DNA of 30,242 nt, taken from assembly GCA_012036325.1 (NCBI GenBank), contig JAAUPC010000003.1, positions 1-30,242 on the forward strand, given 5' to 3'. The notes below the pieces were generated by a model, which saw only the letters and a program-made list of their open reading frames with translations, was not told where the DNA came from and searched no databases. Positions 7,417 to 16,333 of the stretch are shown here, piece after piece. The stretch's first letter is position 1, and each line of letters begins with the position of its first letter. The DNA is from Paracoccaceae bacterium. Its GTDB lineage: Bacteria; Pseudomonadota; Alphaproteobacteria; Rhodobacterales; Rhodobacteraceae. A program made the translations under genes and the position numbers.

Positions 7417-10038
7417 TTGGCGACGATGCGCTTGGAATTACCCGTGTTGATCTTGGAAGTGCCTATGCGTGAGTTCTGGGATTTTGACGGCCTTCCAGAG
7501 GAAAGTTGCGCACTTTACGGGCCAGACGGCGAGACTGTTTCTTACGGCTTCCTGTCGCGTTCTGCGAACGACTGGGCCGGATCTCTGCACCAGCTGACGT
7601 CAAACCGTCGATGCCTTGTAGCCCTTGAGCTTGTTGCCGAACCTGCCTCGGTCGCGGCATATCTTGGGGCTCTTCGGGCGGGTTATCCGGTTCTTGTCCT
7701 AGAGCCAGGCCAGATTGCCTTGGAAGGCAGTCTGATGGCTGCATGGAACCCCGAGATCAGCATTGCAGCCGGGGCCACCCTTCCCTTGCTGAGACGCGCG
7801 CCCGAAACAAGCACGCCCGAGCCGCATCCCGATCTGCGGGTGCTGCTATCCACGTCCGGCAGCACTGGTGACCCTAAACTGGTTCGGCTGTCTGCACGAA
7901 ACATGGCCGCAAACGCCAGGTCCATTGCAGAATATCTGTGCCTGACCCCGGCAGACCGAGCGGCCACGACCCTGCCGCTGCACTATTCATATGGCTTGTC
8001 TGTCTTGAATTCCTATCTGGCGGCTGGCGCTTCACTTGCCTTGCTGCATCAATCGGTGATCGAACCCGACTTCTGGGCCATGGCGCGAAAGGCTGGGGTC
8101 ACAAGCCTTGCCTTTGTACCTCACCAGATGGAATTGCTTGCCCATGGCGGTTTTGCCGGAAGCGAACTGCCGTCTTTGCGCTACATGACCCAAGCCGGTG
8201 GAAAGCTTGCGCCCGACCTTGTGCGCCGTTTCCATGCGATGGCGCGCCAGAACGGCTGGGATCTTTTCATTATGTACGGGCAGACAGAAGCCGCCCCGCG
8301 CATCGCATATGTTCCTCCAGACGCCTTGCCAGAGGCTGCAGGTACGATCGGGTGCGCTATTCCGGGTGGCCGCATCTGGCTGGCTGCAGAGGACGGGACC
8401 GAGGTTCTGGGGCCGGGACAGCCGGGTGAACTTGTCTACGAGGGCCCGAATGTGATGATGGGCTATGCGACCACACGGGCTGATTTCCAGCTTGGTCAGG
8501 GGGTGACCAGGCTGCACACCGGAGATGTCGCAGAACGCACGGATGCGGGATTCTTCCGGATTGTCGGGCGGATGAAGCGCTTTGTGAAACTTTACGGATT
8601 GCGGATCAGCCTGGACCAGATTGAGGCTTTTCTGGTCAACAGGGGCGTCAGCGCCCATGCGGTCGCCGTGGACGATACTTTGGTGATCTTGCACCAAGAC
8701 CCGGAACGCCTCGCAGACTTGCCTGCAACGCTGGCAGACACCTATGGCTTGCCGCCTTCTGCCTTCCATGTCGCCCACATAGCAGAGGTGCCGCGACTGT
8801 CCTCTGGCAAACCCGATCAAGTGGCGCTGCGCCGGATTGCTGTCGACAGGCTGCAGACCCGAAGCCAGCGGCCGGGCGGGCAAACGCTTGCAGAGGTGCT
8901 GAAACAAGCCACCCGCAGCGATCAGGTCAACCCTGAGGACAGTTTCAACACCTTGGGTGGAGATTCGCTGAGTTACCTGCAGATGCAGTTGGCGCTTGAA
9001 GAACGGTTGGGCCAAGCGCCTCAAGGTTGGGAGACCATGCGGCTGGCCGAACTGGAGGCGATGGTGCAGGACAGCACCGTTGTGGGCACTGCCCATGTGC
9101 GAATTGGTGTTGATGCCTTGTTAAGGCTGTTGGCGATCACGCTGGTCGTCGCCCAGCACGCGACGGACTATCCGCTTTACGGCGGAACATGGATGCTGAT
9201 CGCACTGATGGGCTATTCGATGGCGCGGTTTCAAGTTCAGCAGATTGCGGCTGGCCAGCCATTTCGGTTCGTGGCGCGTCTGCTTTACCCGATCGTGCCG
9301 CTGTATTTTATCCTGCTTTTGGGGTACGCCATGTTTCGCGACAGCGTTCCATGGTCCTATTGGCTGCTATTGGGCAATTACAAGGTGTGGCAGACAGGGT
9401 CGCTTCTGGAGGTCTACTGGTTTGTCAGCGTATATGCCCAGATTGTGGTCATGCTGGCGCTGATTGCTTCTTTGCCTTCGCTGCGAACTGCACTGTTGCA
9501 GAGTCGTTGGGAAATGGCGGCGCTGGCAGCGTCTGCAACTGTGCTTGGTCTTGCTGGGCTTGCCCTTCTGCAAACCAAGTTTGATCTGCCTTACCAGCCA
9601 CAGCGCGGGCTGTTTGAATGCCTCTCGGTGTTTTTGATCGGCTGGATGCTGCAGAGTTGGCAGGGCCGCAGCCAGATGCTTGCGACCGGAGTGCTATCGG
9701 TCATGGTTCTTGGTCTTCTCAGCCAGATCGACATGTCGGCGATGATTGCAACGGTTCTGGTTGGCGCATTTTTCCTGCTGGGATTGAACCTTACGGTACG
9801 GGTCCCTGTGGCTTTGGGGCGGATGCTGACTCTTCTCGTGTCAGTGACGCTGTTCGTCTATCTGCTGCATGAGATCGTCATCTTTGTTCTGATAAAGGCA
9901 GAGCTGCCGCAGGTGGTGGTAGCGGGATTTGCCCTCATCATCTCATTTACACTTGCGATTTGTGTGCATCGAGCCTTCGAGATTCTTGAAACCTGGATAC
10001 CTGTCAGCCGATCTTGGCAGCAGCAATTCTTGCGGTAG
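7417..10038 (+). CDS. Adenylation domain - carrier domain - membrane acyltransferase fusion protein
   Basis: About 873 residues in three parts. Residues about 20-470 are an AMP-binding enzyme: LLSTSGSTGDPKL (A3, about 142), IMYGQTEA (A5, about 284), LHTGDVAERTDAGFFRIVGR (A7-A8, about 366) and SSGKPD near 463 with the A10 lysine. Residues about 480-550 are a peptidyl/acyl carrier domain with LGGDSL near 513, whose Ser accepts phosphopantetheine. Residues about 560-873 are hydrophobic, about ten spans, opening LLRLLAITLVVAQHAT, which resembles the start and conserved His of acyltransferase-3 (OafA-like) domains. By family logic it activates a carboxylic acid, holds it as a thioester and transfers it across or at the membrane. 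I prefer TTG 7417 (AAGGGA 7 bases upstream); ATG 7426 or 7375 are possible. The acyl group is unknown. Confidence 0.82.
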   Translation: MATMRLELPVLILEVPMREFWDFDGLPEESCALYGPDGETVSYGFLSRSANDWAGSLHQLTSNRRCLVALELVAEPASVAAYLGALRAGYPVLVLEPGQIALEGSLMAAWNPEISIAAGATLPLLRRAPETSTPEPHPDLRVLLSTSGSTGDPKLVRLSARNMAANARSIAEYLCLTPADRAATTLPLHYSYGLSVLNSYLAAGASLALLHQSVIEPDFWAMARKAGVTSLAFVPHQMELLAHGGFAGSELPSLRYMTQAGGKLAPDLVRRFHAMARQNGWDLFIMYGQTEAAPRIAYVPPDALPEAAGTIGCAIPGGRIWLAAEDGTEVLGPGQPGELVYEGPNVMMGYATTRADFQLGQGVTRLHTGDVAERTDAGFFRIVGRMKRFVKLYGLRISLDQIEAFLVNRGVSAHAVAVDDTLVILHQDPERLADLPATLADTYGLPPSAFHVAHIAEVPRLSSGKPDQVALRRIAVDRLQTRSQRPGGQTLAEVLKQATRSDQVNPEDSFNTLGGDSLSYLQMQLALEERLGQAPQGWETMRLAELEAMVQDSTVVGTAHVRIGVDALLRLLAITLVVAQHATDYPLYGGTWMLIALMGYSMARFQVQQIAAGQPFRFVARLLYPIVPLYFILLLGYAMFRDSVPWSYWLLLGNYKVWQTGSLLEVYWFVSVYAQIVVMLALIASLPSLRTALLQSRWEMAALAASATVLGLAGLALLQTKFDLPYQPQRGLFECLSVFLIGWMLQSWQGRSQMLATGVLSVMVLGLLSQIDMSAMIATVLVGAFFLLGLNLTVRVPVALGRMLTLLVSVTLFVYLLHEIVIFVLIKAELPQVVVAGFALIISFTLAICVHRAFEILETWIPVSRSWQQQFLR

Positions 10039-10210
10039 GGGACTGGGCGGTCAAAACTGCCGCCAGAAGTTGTTCGCAGCATCTGACAGAATTCATTGCA
10101 ACATTGATCGATTGCGCGGCCTCTCTGCGGCCCTGGCTGCAAAAGTATGACTTGGCCTTCCGGACGAGGCGCGGCACACTGTTTGTGTCTTTGTCCCAGG
10201 TGCGTTTACC

Positions 10211-11471
10211 ATGTCTCATGGCTATTTCCCGACACGGCGCGTCCTTCTTGCAGGTCTGGCTACAGTCTTGGGCGCTGGGGTCTTGCCGGCCCGTCTTTGG
10301 GCGCAAATGCTTGTTTCGGGCCCGGAAGCGCTGGCTGATGCGCTGAAGGGCGCTGTCCCCGGCCAGGTCCTGACGCTCGCTCCGGGGGATTATGGCAATC
10401 TGGACTTGCGCCGGTTCAAGGGCGAGCCGGGCGCCCCCGTGACACTGGTCGCGGCTGACCCTGGGCGCCGGCCCCGGTTCCAGCGGATGGACCTGCGCGA
10501 GGTAGAGCATCTTGTGCTGGAAGGGCTGGAGTTTGACTACACCTTCACTCCCGGGGACAAGATTCACTATCGCCCCTTCACGGTGGTCGACAGTCGCAAC
10601 ATCACCCTACAGGCCTGCCTTTTCGACGGTGACAAGGCCAAGGGGGTGTCAGACCTTGATGACGGGTTCGGCTGGGCCTTCGGGCTGGGGGTGACCGACG
10701 TTTCAGGCTTTACGCTGGAACGCTGCGAGATCCGTGACTTTTACCGTGGCCTGGTGGTCGCGCGGTGCGACGACGTGACAGTACGCGGGAATGATCTGCA
10801 TGACCTGCGGATGGATGGGATGAATTTTGCCCAGGTCCGCCTGGTGACGATTGCGGACAATCATATCCATGACTTCAACCGGTCGGTGAACAGCAAGGAT
10901 CATGCCGACATGATCCAGTTCTGGACCAATGGCACCGATTCGCCCTCTAGCATGATCACCATCGTGGCAATCTCTTGGCTTCGGGGCGGGGGGCGTGGAC
11001 GCAGTCGATCTTCATGCGCAACGAAGAGGTGGATACCGGGCGGGCGGGGCCGGAGATGCTTTATCGCGACATTCTGATCGAAGAGAACGTGATCGCGAAC
11101 GCGCATCTGCACGGGATCACCGTCGGAGAGACGGACGGGCTGACGATCCGCCGGAACACCGTGCTGCGCAACCCCGTGTCCAGGGCGAAAAGGACAACGC
11201 CACGCTTTGGACCCCGCAGATCCGCGTGGCCGAGGGATCTGCGAATGTTACCATTGCGCGGAATGTGGTCTCCAAGGTTGCGGGGTTCGAGGGGCAGGCC
11301 GATTGGCAAGTGGCCGACAACATGCCCGTGCAGGACCGGACCCGGATCGAGGCGGGGTTCTTCGACAAGCTTTTGCAGGGGGACCCAGCCGATCCCGTCA
11401 GCCTGCATTACCGCAAGGGGGGCCCGTTGGATGGCGCGGGCATCGGTGCCGCGCGGCTTCAGCTTGACTGA
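10211..11471 (+). CDS. Secreted right-handed parallel beta-helix protein (two frameshifts), possible polysaccharide lyase or epimerase
   Basis: The N-terminus has two arginines before a hydrophobic stretch (TRRVLLAGLATVLGAG...LWA), a Tat-like or Sec signal peptide. The mature part has repeated beta-helix turns (NITLQACLFDG, FTLERCEIRDFYRGLVVARC, VTVRGNDLHDLRMDGMNF, VTIADNHIHDF) and SKDHADMIQFW. The frame shifts near 10963 (restoring a C gives MITIRGNLLASGRGAWTQ) and near 11178 (restoring a G gives NPVVQGEKDNATLW), then runs to 11471. Repaired length is about 420 residues. Parallel beta-helix enzymes in EPS clusters are often lyases or C5-epimerases acting in the periplasm. The polymerase gene follows. 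Catalytic residues cannot be assigned by eye, so exact activity is open. Confidence 0.78.
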
Positions 11472-11532
11472 TACCACCCGGCTGCAGCAAAGGGGGTTTG
11501 GCCTATCCGCCGAAAGAGTTACCCTGTCCGCG

Positions 11533-12962
11533 ATGAGCAACGCCACCACATCCTTTGCACCTGCCCACCGCCGTCTGGCCGTTCGCGGGATTGCGGCAGA
11601 GACCCAGGCCCGCATCGACGCAGGCCTGATGTCGGGCAAGCTGCCCTGGCCAGTGGTGATCTATCTGTTCTGCGTGGTTGTGCCGATCTGGTTCAACGCC
11701 GGGCCGCTGTTGATGTCGACCCTGCGGCTGTTCCTGATGGTCATGATCGTCCCGATCCTGATCCGGCTTCTGATGGGGGCTTACGGGCGGGTCATCATCA
11801 CCGACTGGCTGTTCGTTGCCCATACGCTGTGGATGGCCGTGGCGCTTGGCGTCAACAGCCCGGAGGCCGTGGTGACACAGGTCGGATCGGTCGGGATGGA
11901 GTTTCTGGGCGGCTACGCCATCGGCCGCGCCTATATCCGCACGCCCGAGGTCTTTCTCGCCCTCTGCCGAACACTGGCACTGATCGTGCTGTGCCTGACG
12001 CCTTTTGCAATCTATGAGGCGCAGACGGGCAGGCCGCTGGTCGTTGAGTATATCGCGCGGCTGCCTTTAGTGAACAGCGTCGGGATTGTCAGCATCGACC
12101 AGCGCATGGGCTTGAGCGTGTGCAGGGTCCGTTTGCCCATCCAATCCATTTCGGACTTTTCTGTTCTGTCGCCTTTTCGCTGACCTTTGTCGCCTTGAAG
12201 GGCGTCGTCTCGGAAAGTCGGCGCTGGATGGCGGCGATTGTCGTTGCTTTGACCGGGTTTCTTGGCCTGTCGAGCGGCGCCTGGCTCGCTATCCTTTTGC
12301 AGGTCGCGCTGATCGCTTGGGCAACGGTGTTCAACCGCATCCAGTGGCGCTGGTGGCTTTTGGTGGGCCTCTTTGCGCTGGCCTATGTGGTGATCGACAT
12401 CTTTTCGAACCGAACGCCAATCGGGGTGTTCATGAGCTATGCGACCTTTTCGGCCCATAACGCCTATTGGCGCGGTCAGATCTTCGAATGGGGCATCGCC
12501 AATGTGCTTGGCAGCGCCGTAAAGGGCATTCCCTCCAGCATGCTTTTCGGCCTTGGAATGCGCGACTGGATCCGTCCGCACTATATGTTTTCCGGCAGTA
12601 TGGACAATTTCTGGCTGGTCATGACGGTCCGAAATGGTGTGCCGGGTTTCCTCATGGTTGCCATCGGCTATGCGTACGTCATAGCCCGCGTTATGCGACG
12701 CGATTTCACGGGTGACCCGGTGCTGGCACAGATCAGGCGGGCCTGGGTCTTCACCTTCCTGGGGCTGACCTTCACGCTTTGTACAGTGCATGTCTGGGGG
12801 TCGGTCTATTCTTTCGTCTTCTTCATGTTTGGTGCCGGGGTCTGGTTGATCGCTGCCGAACAGGCGCAGGAAGGGTCTGGTGCGTCGGACACTGTTGAAC
12901 CCCGGATGCGACAGACGACCTTCAGTCGCTTTGCCCATCGGCCAAGGATATCCCGAACATGA
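11533..12962 (+). CDS. Wzy/O-antigen-ligase-like EPS polymerase (one frameshift)
   Basis: A polytopic protein of about 477 residues after repair. The first frame from ATG 11533 gives several membrane spans and SVGIVSIDQRMG. At the GGG run at 12108-12110 the frame must move; with one G restored it reads MGLERVQGPFAHPIHFGLF, the R-x-x-G-x-F-x-H-P motif seen in bacterial EPS polymerases and O-antigen ligases. The second frame then continues with more spans, WRGQIFEWGI and LFGLGMRDWI, ending at 12962. Such proteins join lipid-linked repeat units on the periplasmic side. The stop overlaps the ATG of the following GT2 gene (ATGA at 12959), so the two are coupled. No second motif distinguishes polymerase from ligase; position near Wzx and Wzz favours polymerase. 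Confidence 0.82.
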
Positions 12963-13981
12963 CGCTTGCCCCGCTAGGTGTCGTGCTGGTTGCCTACAAC
13001 TCTGCCGACGTGATCCTGGACTGCCTTGAGACCTTGCTTGCCGCCGCCAACCAGGACGGCACGGCGTTGCGGGTGGTGGTGGTGGACAACGCCTCGCCCG
13101 ATGACGGGGTGGCGGTGATCCGGGACTGGGCTTCGGGTGCGGCGGCCTATGTCCCGCCGGTCGACCTGCCCTTTCCGCATCGTCCGGTGCCCAAGCCCGT
13201 GCCTGCCGGAACGCTGGAGGTCATTCCGGCCGGGATAAACGGTGGCTTTGCAGCGGGAGTGAACGTCGGGCTTCGGGCGCTTTTCGCGGACCCTGGCATT
13301 GACCGGGTCTGGATCCTGAACCCTGACAGCGTGGTGCCGCCTGGAACGCCCGCGGCGTTTGCCCGCCATAATGGTGGACCGTTCTCGTTGATGGGGGGAC
13401 GTGTTCTTTATTATGACAAGCCTGATGTCATTCAAAGCGATGGGGGAACGCTGAACCGCTGGACGGGAGTGACGGGCAACTTCAACCTGTCCAGAGAATT
13501 TCCGGGGGCGGCAATGCCCCGGGCTGAGGACCTCGCCTTCATTTGCGGTGCAAGCATGGTGGCAAGCCGTGCCTTTTGGGATGTGGCAGGTTCGATCCCC
13601 GAGGAGTATTTTCTTTATTATGAAGAGGTTGACTGGGCCTTGCGCCGCGGCCCACTGCCGCTTGCCGTGGTCGCTGAAGCAATCATCTACCACCGGGCGG
13701 GCAGTTCCATCGGGTCTGCCACGTTGGAGCGCTCCGCCTCAGCCTTCTCAATCTATTTCAAGTCTCGCAGCCGGATGAAATTCATCCGCAGGTGGTTTCC
13801 TTTCGCACTGACGACCACACTCTTGTATAGCTTTGCCAAGATGGCACAACTTACGAGCAGGGGAGAGGGTCAGGCAGCAAAGGCGATGTGGGACGGCACC
13901 AAGGGGAGCTTGCCACAAGGCCATGTCCTCGACAGACTTTCCCCCGAAACCTTCCGATTGATTTTTCGAAGGAACGGGTAA
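12959..13981 (+). CDS. Family 2 glycosyltransferase (rhamnosyltransferase-like)
   Basis: A 340-residue GT-A enzyme. Motifs are LGVVLVAYNSADVILDCL at the start, VVVVDNASPDDG near residue 41, NGGFAAGVNVGLR near 95, WILNPDSVVPPG near 117 (NPD in place of DxD) and EEYFLYYEEVDWALR near 215, where EEVDW is the typical ED/EExDW catalytic region of the rhamnosyltransferase-like GT2 subgroup. The gene overlaps the polymerase stop by 4 bases and is followed after 6 bases by an acyltransferase start, indicating one transcript. The donor sugar cannot be told. The sequence is intact. Confidence 0.88.
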   Translation: MTLAPLGVVLVAYNSADVILDCLETLLAAANQDGTALRVVVVDNASPDDGVAVIRDWASGAAAYVPPVDLPFPHRPVPKPVPAGTLEVIPAGINGGFAAGVNVGLRALFADPGIDRVWILNPDSVVPPGTPAAFARHNGGPFSLMGGRVLYYDKPDVIQSDGGTLNRWTGVTGNFNLSREFPGAAMPRAEDLAFICGASMVASRAFWDVAGSIPEEYFLYYEEVDWALRRGPLPLAVVAEAIIYHRAGSSIGSATLERSASAFSIYFKSRSRMKFIRRWFPFALTTTLLYSFAKMAQLTSRGEGQAAKAMWDGTKGSLPQGHVLDRLSPETFRLIFRRNG

Positions 13982-13987
13982 GCGGTG

Positions 13988-14497
13988 ATGCCAGGCAAGG
14001 TCTTCCAAAGGTATCCTGACACCTTTTTCGAAGCGGTAAGCAATTACGGGTTCATTCCGACATGCCGCACGCGCCTGCGGGATCTACTGCTATACCTGCG
14101 CAGGTTGTATTTGGTGAAGGTGTGGAAAATGGACATCCACCCGATGACGTTGGTGTCATTGAAAGCGGTTTTGGATCGCACTTACCCGCGGGGAATTCAT
14201 ATCGGCGAAGGCAGTGCCGTCAACTTTGGCGCAGTGATCTTGACCCATGACGTTGTTGTCGGAAAGCACGCACATACTCATATTGGGAAGTATTGCATGG
14301 TAGGAGCGCGCAGCATTGTGATGCCGGGCCTTACGGTCGGAGATCACTCCGTCATTGCCGCCGGGGCCGTGGTGACCAAGGATGTGCCACCAAATTCGAT
14401 CGTTGCGGGCAACCCGGCCAAAGTCATCCGCACCGGCATCATGACGACAAACTGGGGCAAGCTGACCGACAAAGGCACCAAGCCGGACGAGGGCTGA
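13988..14497 (+). CDS. Serine-acetyltransferase-like hexapeptide acyltransferase
   Basis: About 169 residues, from ATG 13988 (GTG 13985 is directly before it and in frame). An N-terminal helical part (residues 1-60) precedes beta-helix turns IHIGEGSAVNFGAVILTHDV, HTHIGKYCMVGARSIVMPGL and DHSVIAAGAVVTKDVPPN, ending GNPAKVIR. This is the CysE/WcaB-type fold; LTHDV supplies the His usually involved in catalysis. Its place between a GT2 and a VanZ-like gene points to O-acetylation of the polymer rather than cysteine synthesis. The stop at 14497 is immediately followed by the next start codon, so translational coupling is likely. Confidence 0.85.
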   Translation: MPGKVFQRYPDTFFEAVSNYGFIPTCRTRLRDLLLYLRRLYLVKVWKMDIHPMTLVSLKAVLDRTYPRGIHIGEGSAVNFGAVILTHDVVVGKHAHTHIGKYCMVGARSIVMPGLTVGDHSVIAAGAVVTKDVPPNSIVAGNPAKVIRTGIMTTNWGKLTDKGTKPDEG

Positions 14498-15070
14498 GTG
14501 TCCCCTGTCCAACTCATTGCTTATCTCGGCCCAGCGGCGCTGATTTCGGCCGGGATCGCGGCTTTCCTGTGGCTTGGCTTACGGCTACCGTTCGGCCTTC
14601 GGCCTCGCCACGCGCTGACCCTCTTCCTGGTCTGCTTCTTTCTGACGCTGACCCAATACCCGCTTCCTGATCGGGCGGCTCTGGATTGCTCGGCGGGGGG
14701 CGTGGCGCCGATCTTGCGGCCGTTCGAGACCTTTGCCCATATCCAGCGCATGCTGGCCTGGGAGGGGAATGACCCTGCTGCTGTCACATGGCGCAGCTGG
14801 GTTGGCAGCAAGGTCCTGCAGGCGGCGGTGATGAACCTTCTGCTCTGCGCGGCAATTGGTGCGGCCTTCGCCTGGCAGGGAAAGGCAGGGTGGAGATCGG
14901 CGCTTGGGCTGGCGGTGGTGCTTTCGGGAGGGGCGGAGATGGCGCAGCTTACAGGTCTATTCGGCCTTTACCCTTGCGCCTTCCGTACCTTTGAGGTGGA
15001 TGACCTGATCTTCAACATCGGCGGGCTGATGGCAGGTTTCACCCTTTTGCGATGGTGGCAAGCGGCGTGA
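14498..15070 (+). CDS. VanZ-like integral membrane protein
   Basis: A 190-residue protein with about four or five hydrophobic spans. The C-terminal part reads GGAEMAQLTGLFGLYPCAFRT, then FEVDDLIFNIGGLMAGF, which fits the VanZ pattern E..Q......R..d..D-[LI]..N..G...G. VanZ-like proteins occur in many cell-envelope contexts; VanZ itself lowers teicoplanin sensitivity, but the molecular role of the family is unclear. Start is GTG at 14498, directly after the TGA of the acyltransferase gene, so it belongs to the same operon. It appears to be the last gene of this + strand run. Function in EPS export or surface attachment is only inference from place. Confidence 0.72.
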   Translation: MSPVQLIAYLGPAALISAGIAAFLWLGLRLPFGLRPRHALTLFLVCFFLTLTQYPLPDRAALDCSAGGVAPILRPFETFAHIQRMLAWEGNDPAAVTWRSWVGSKVLQAAVMNLLLCAAIGAAFAWQGKAGWRSALGLAVVLSGGAEMAQLTGLFGLYPCAFRTFEVDDLIFNIGGLMAGFTLLRWWQAA

Positions 15071-15487
15071 TCCGGCGGGCGGGTGGCAGTTGTTCCGGCA
15101 GAGCGGGCTGCATTCGACCTTGAAATGAGACTTGGCTTTGGCTGGCGGTCATCGAGGCTGCGGATGATAAAGCGATCCTGGTCCTGGGTTGGGAACCGGC
15201 CAGCAGCCTGCGTCTGGTCTGACGCGGGATGTGGCGGCAGATATCGACATGCAGCGGAAAATGCTTCGCTTTCCGGGTTGGTCCGGCGCCGGTTGTCTGG
15301 CCGAATCATGCCGGGGTTGTGACCGCAAGGCCAAGGATCGCGACCCCATGCCAGAAAATCAGGCTCTGGACTGTGCACCGATCCGAACAAATGCGTTGGC
15401 TTTCGACTTCGCAGGCCGGTCTTGGAAAAAGTAACACAACCATAGGATGTAAGTTTTGTGCAGTTCCTTAAAAACTGCGGAAAATGA
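15071..15487. other. Gene-poor stretch before the second VPLPA-CTERM gene
   Basis: Open frames exist on both strands (for example minus 14968-15519) but none has a domain, good start context or sensible amino acid composition. The first 350 bases could be decayed coding sequence, which I cannot identify. The last 60 bases are more AT-rich and lead into the regulatory elements at 15460-15516. No terminator is obvious after the VanZ-like gene. Confidence 0.4.
15460..15478. promoter_or_regulatory. Candidate operator: inverted repeat GCAGTT-N7-AACTGC
   Basis: Perfect 6-base arms (15460-15465 and 15473-15478) separated by CCTTAAA. The spacing places arm centres 13 bases apart, suiting a dimeric regulator. 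It ends 9 bases upstream of the candidate -35 box at 15488, a usual position for activator binding. The regulator is unknown. Confidence 0.4.
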
Positions 15488-15516
15488 TTGGCTACGGTTG
15501 TGAGCACGGGCATAAC
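15488..15516 (+). promoter_or_regulatory. Candidate sigma-70 promoter for the second VPLPA-CTERM gene
   Basis: TTGGCT (15488-15493) and CATAAC (15511-15516) are each 4/6 matches to -35 and -10, with an ideal 17-base spacer. Transcription would start near 15523, giving a leader of about 33 bases before ATG 15556. Confidence 0.45.
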
Positions 15517-15555
15517 CACGGGTGAATGTGGATTTGGCGACCTTGGGGTACAAGT

Positions 15556-16173
15556 ATGATCAAGAAGGCTCTTACTGCAGTGGCGCTGGTGGCGGCGTTC
15601 GCGACGTCGGCCTCTGCTGCGACTGTCATCGTTAGTGCGAACAAATCAACCGGGGTTGTTTCGGGCTTTGGTACGGATATCGGTGCGGCGACGTGGTCGC
15701 AGCTTCCGGGCGTTGTGAGCGGCAGCGTCGGCGGCAAGTATCGCTCGCCCTATGATGAAGGCATAGGCGGTACGACCGAGTATTTCACTGTTGGGTCGCC
15801 TGATTTGCCGCAATCGCCGGCAATTTTGAGGCTTACCTCTGCCAAGAACTCGTTCATGATGCTTTGGGGGTCGCTCGACGACTACAATGCCGTGACATTC
15901 TGCTTTGGTGAGACGTGCGATACGGTCAGCGGTGTGCAGGTTCGTAACGCTACCATGAATGCGTCGTCTGGCGTTACGAACTCTATCGTGACGTTCAGCA
16001 GCGATTTCTATTTCGACACGGTGTTTTTCCGTTCGGATTTCAATCGTGCCGGTGATCAGGCGGCCTTCGAATTCGCCCTTGCTCCTGTCCCGGTTCCGCT
16101 GCCGGCTGGCGGTTTGTTGCTGTTGGGTGCGCTTGGCGGGATTGCAGCGCTGCGCCGCCGCAAGGCTGTCTAA
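15556..16173 (+). CDS. VPLPA-CTERM surface protein (second)
   Basis: A 205-residue exported protein. ATG 15556 gives a classic signal peptide (M-IKK, hydrophobic core, cleavage near SASA-A, residue 20-22) and has GGGG at 15545-15548 in Shine-Dalgarno position; the in-frame GTG at 15526 lacks this. The mature part is rich in Ser, Gly and aromatic residues and includes SFMMLWGSLDDYNAVTFCF, a pattern I associate with short exosortase-dependent surface proteins (LWGSxDxYN). Two cysteines (CFGETC) could pair. The tail is VPVPLPAGG, hydrophobic stretch, LRRRKAV, a textbook VPLPA-CTERM signal. It is convergent with the exosortase gene and has its own terminator. Biological role is unknown. Confidence 0.88.
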   Translation: MIKKALTAVALVAAFATSASAATVIVSANKSTGVVSGFGTDIGAATWSQLPGVVSGSVGGKYRSPYDEGIGGTTEYFTVGSPDLPQSPAILRLTSAKNSFMMLWGSLDDYNAVTFCFGETCDTVSGVQVRNATMNASSGVTNSIVTFSSDFYFDTVFFRSDFNRAGDQAAFEFALAPVPVPLPAGGLLLLGALGGIAALRRRKAV

Positions 16174-16199
16174 GGTTCGAACCGTTACAGGTTCGCTTT

Positions 16200-16227
16200 A
16201 AAGGCCGGGCAAGTGCCCGGCCTTTTT
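16200..16227 (+). terminator. Rho-independent terminator after the second VPLPA-CTERM gene
   Basis: AAGGCCGGGC and GCCCGGCCTT form a perfect 10-base stem around the loop AAGT, followed by a T run ending at 16227. It begins 27 bases after the stop at 16173 and lies between convergent genes. Confidence 0.9.
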
Positions 16228-16333
16228 GCTTGAGGTCGCCCGTCTTTCTGATGGTGTGGGTTGGGCCTAAGACAGCCAGAACCCGGCGGGCCCATGACTC
16301 TGCGCGGTGGCAAGGCCGGAGCGGGATATGCGA

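Noticed and set aside
12012..12938. 308-residue minus-strand open frame under the polymerase gene
   Set aside because: Composition (His, Gln, Arg, Pro and Asp rich) is typical of antisense frames in GC-rich DNA; the plus strand has real membrane spans and the polymerase motif.
14968..15519. 183-residue minus-strand open frame
   Set aside because: It overlaps the conserved C-terminus of the VanZ-like gene and has random-looking Pro/Arg/Ser-rich composition with no domain.
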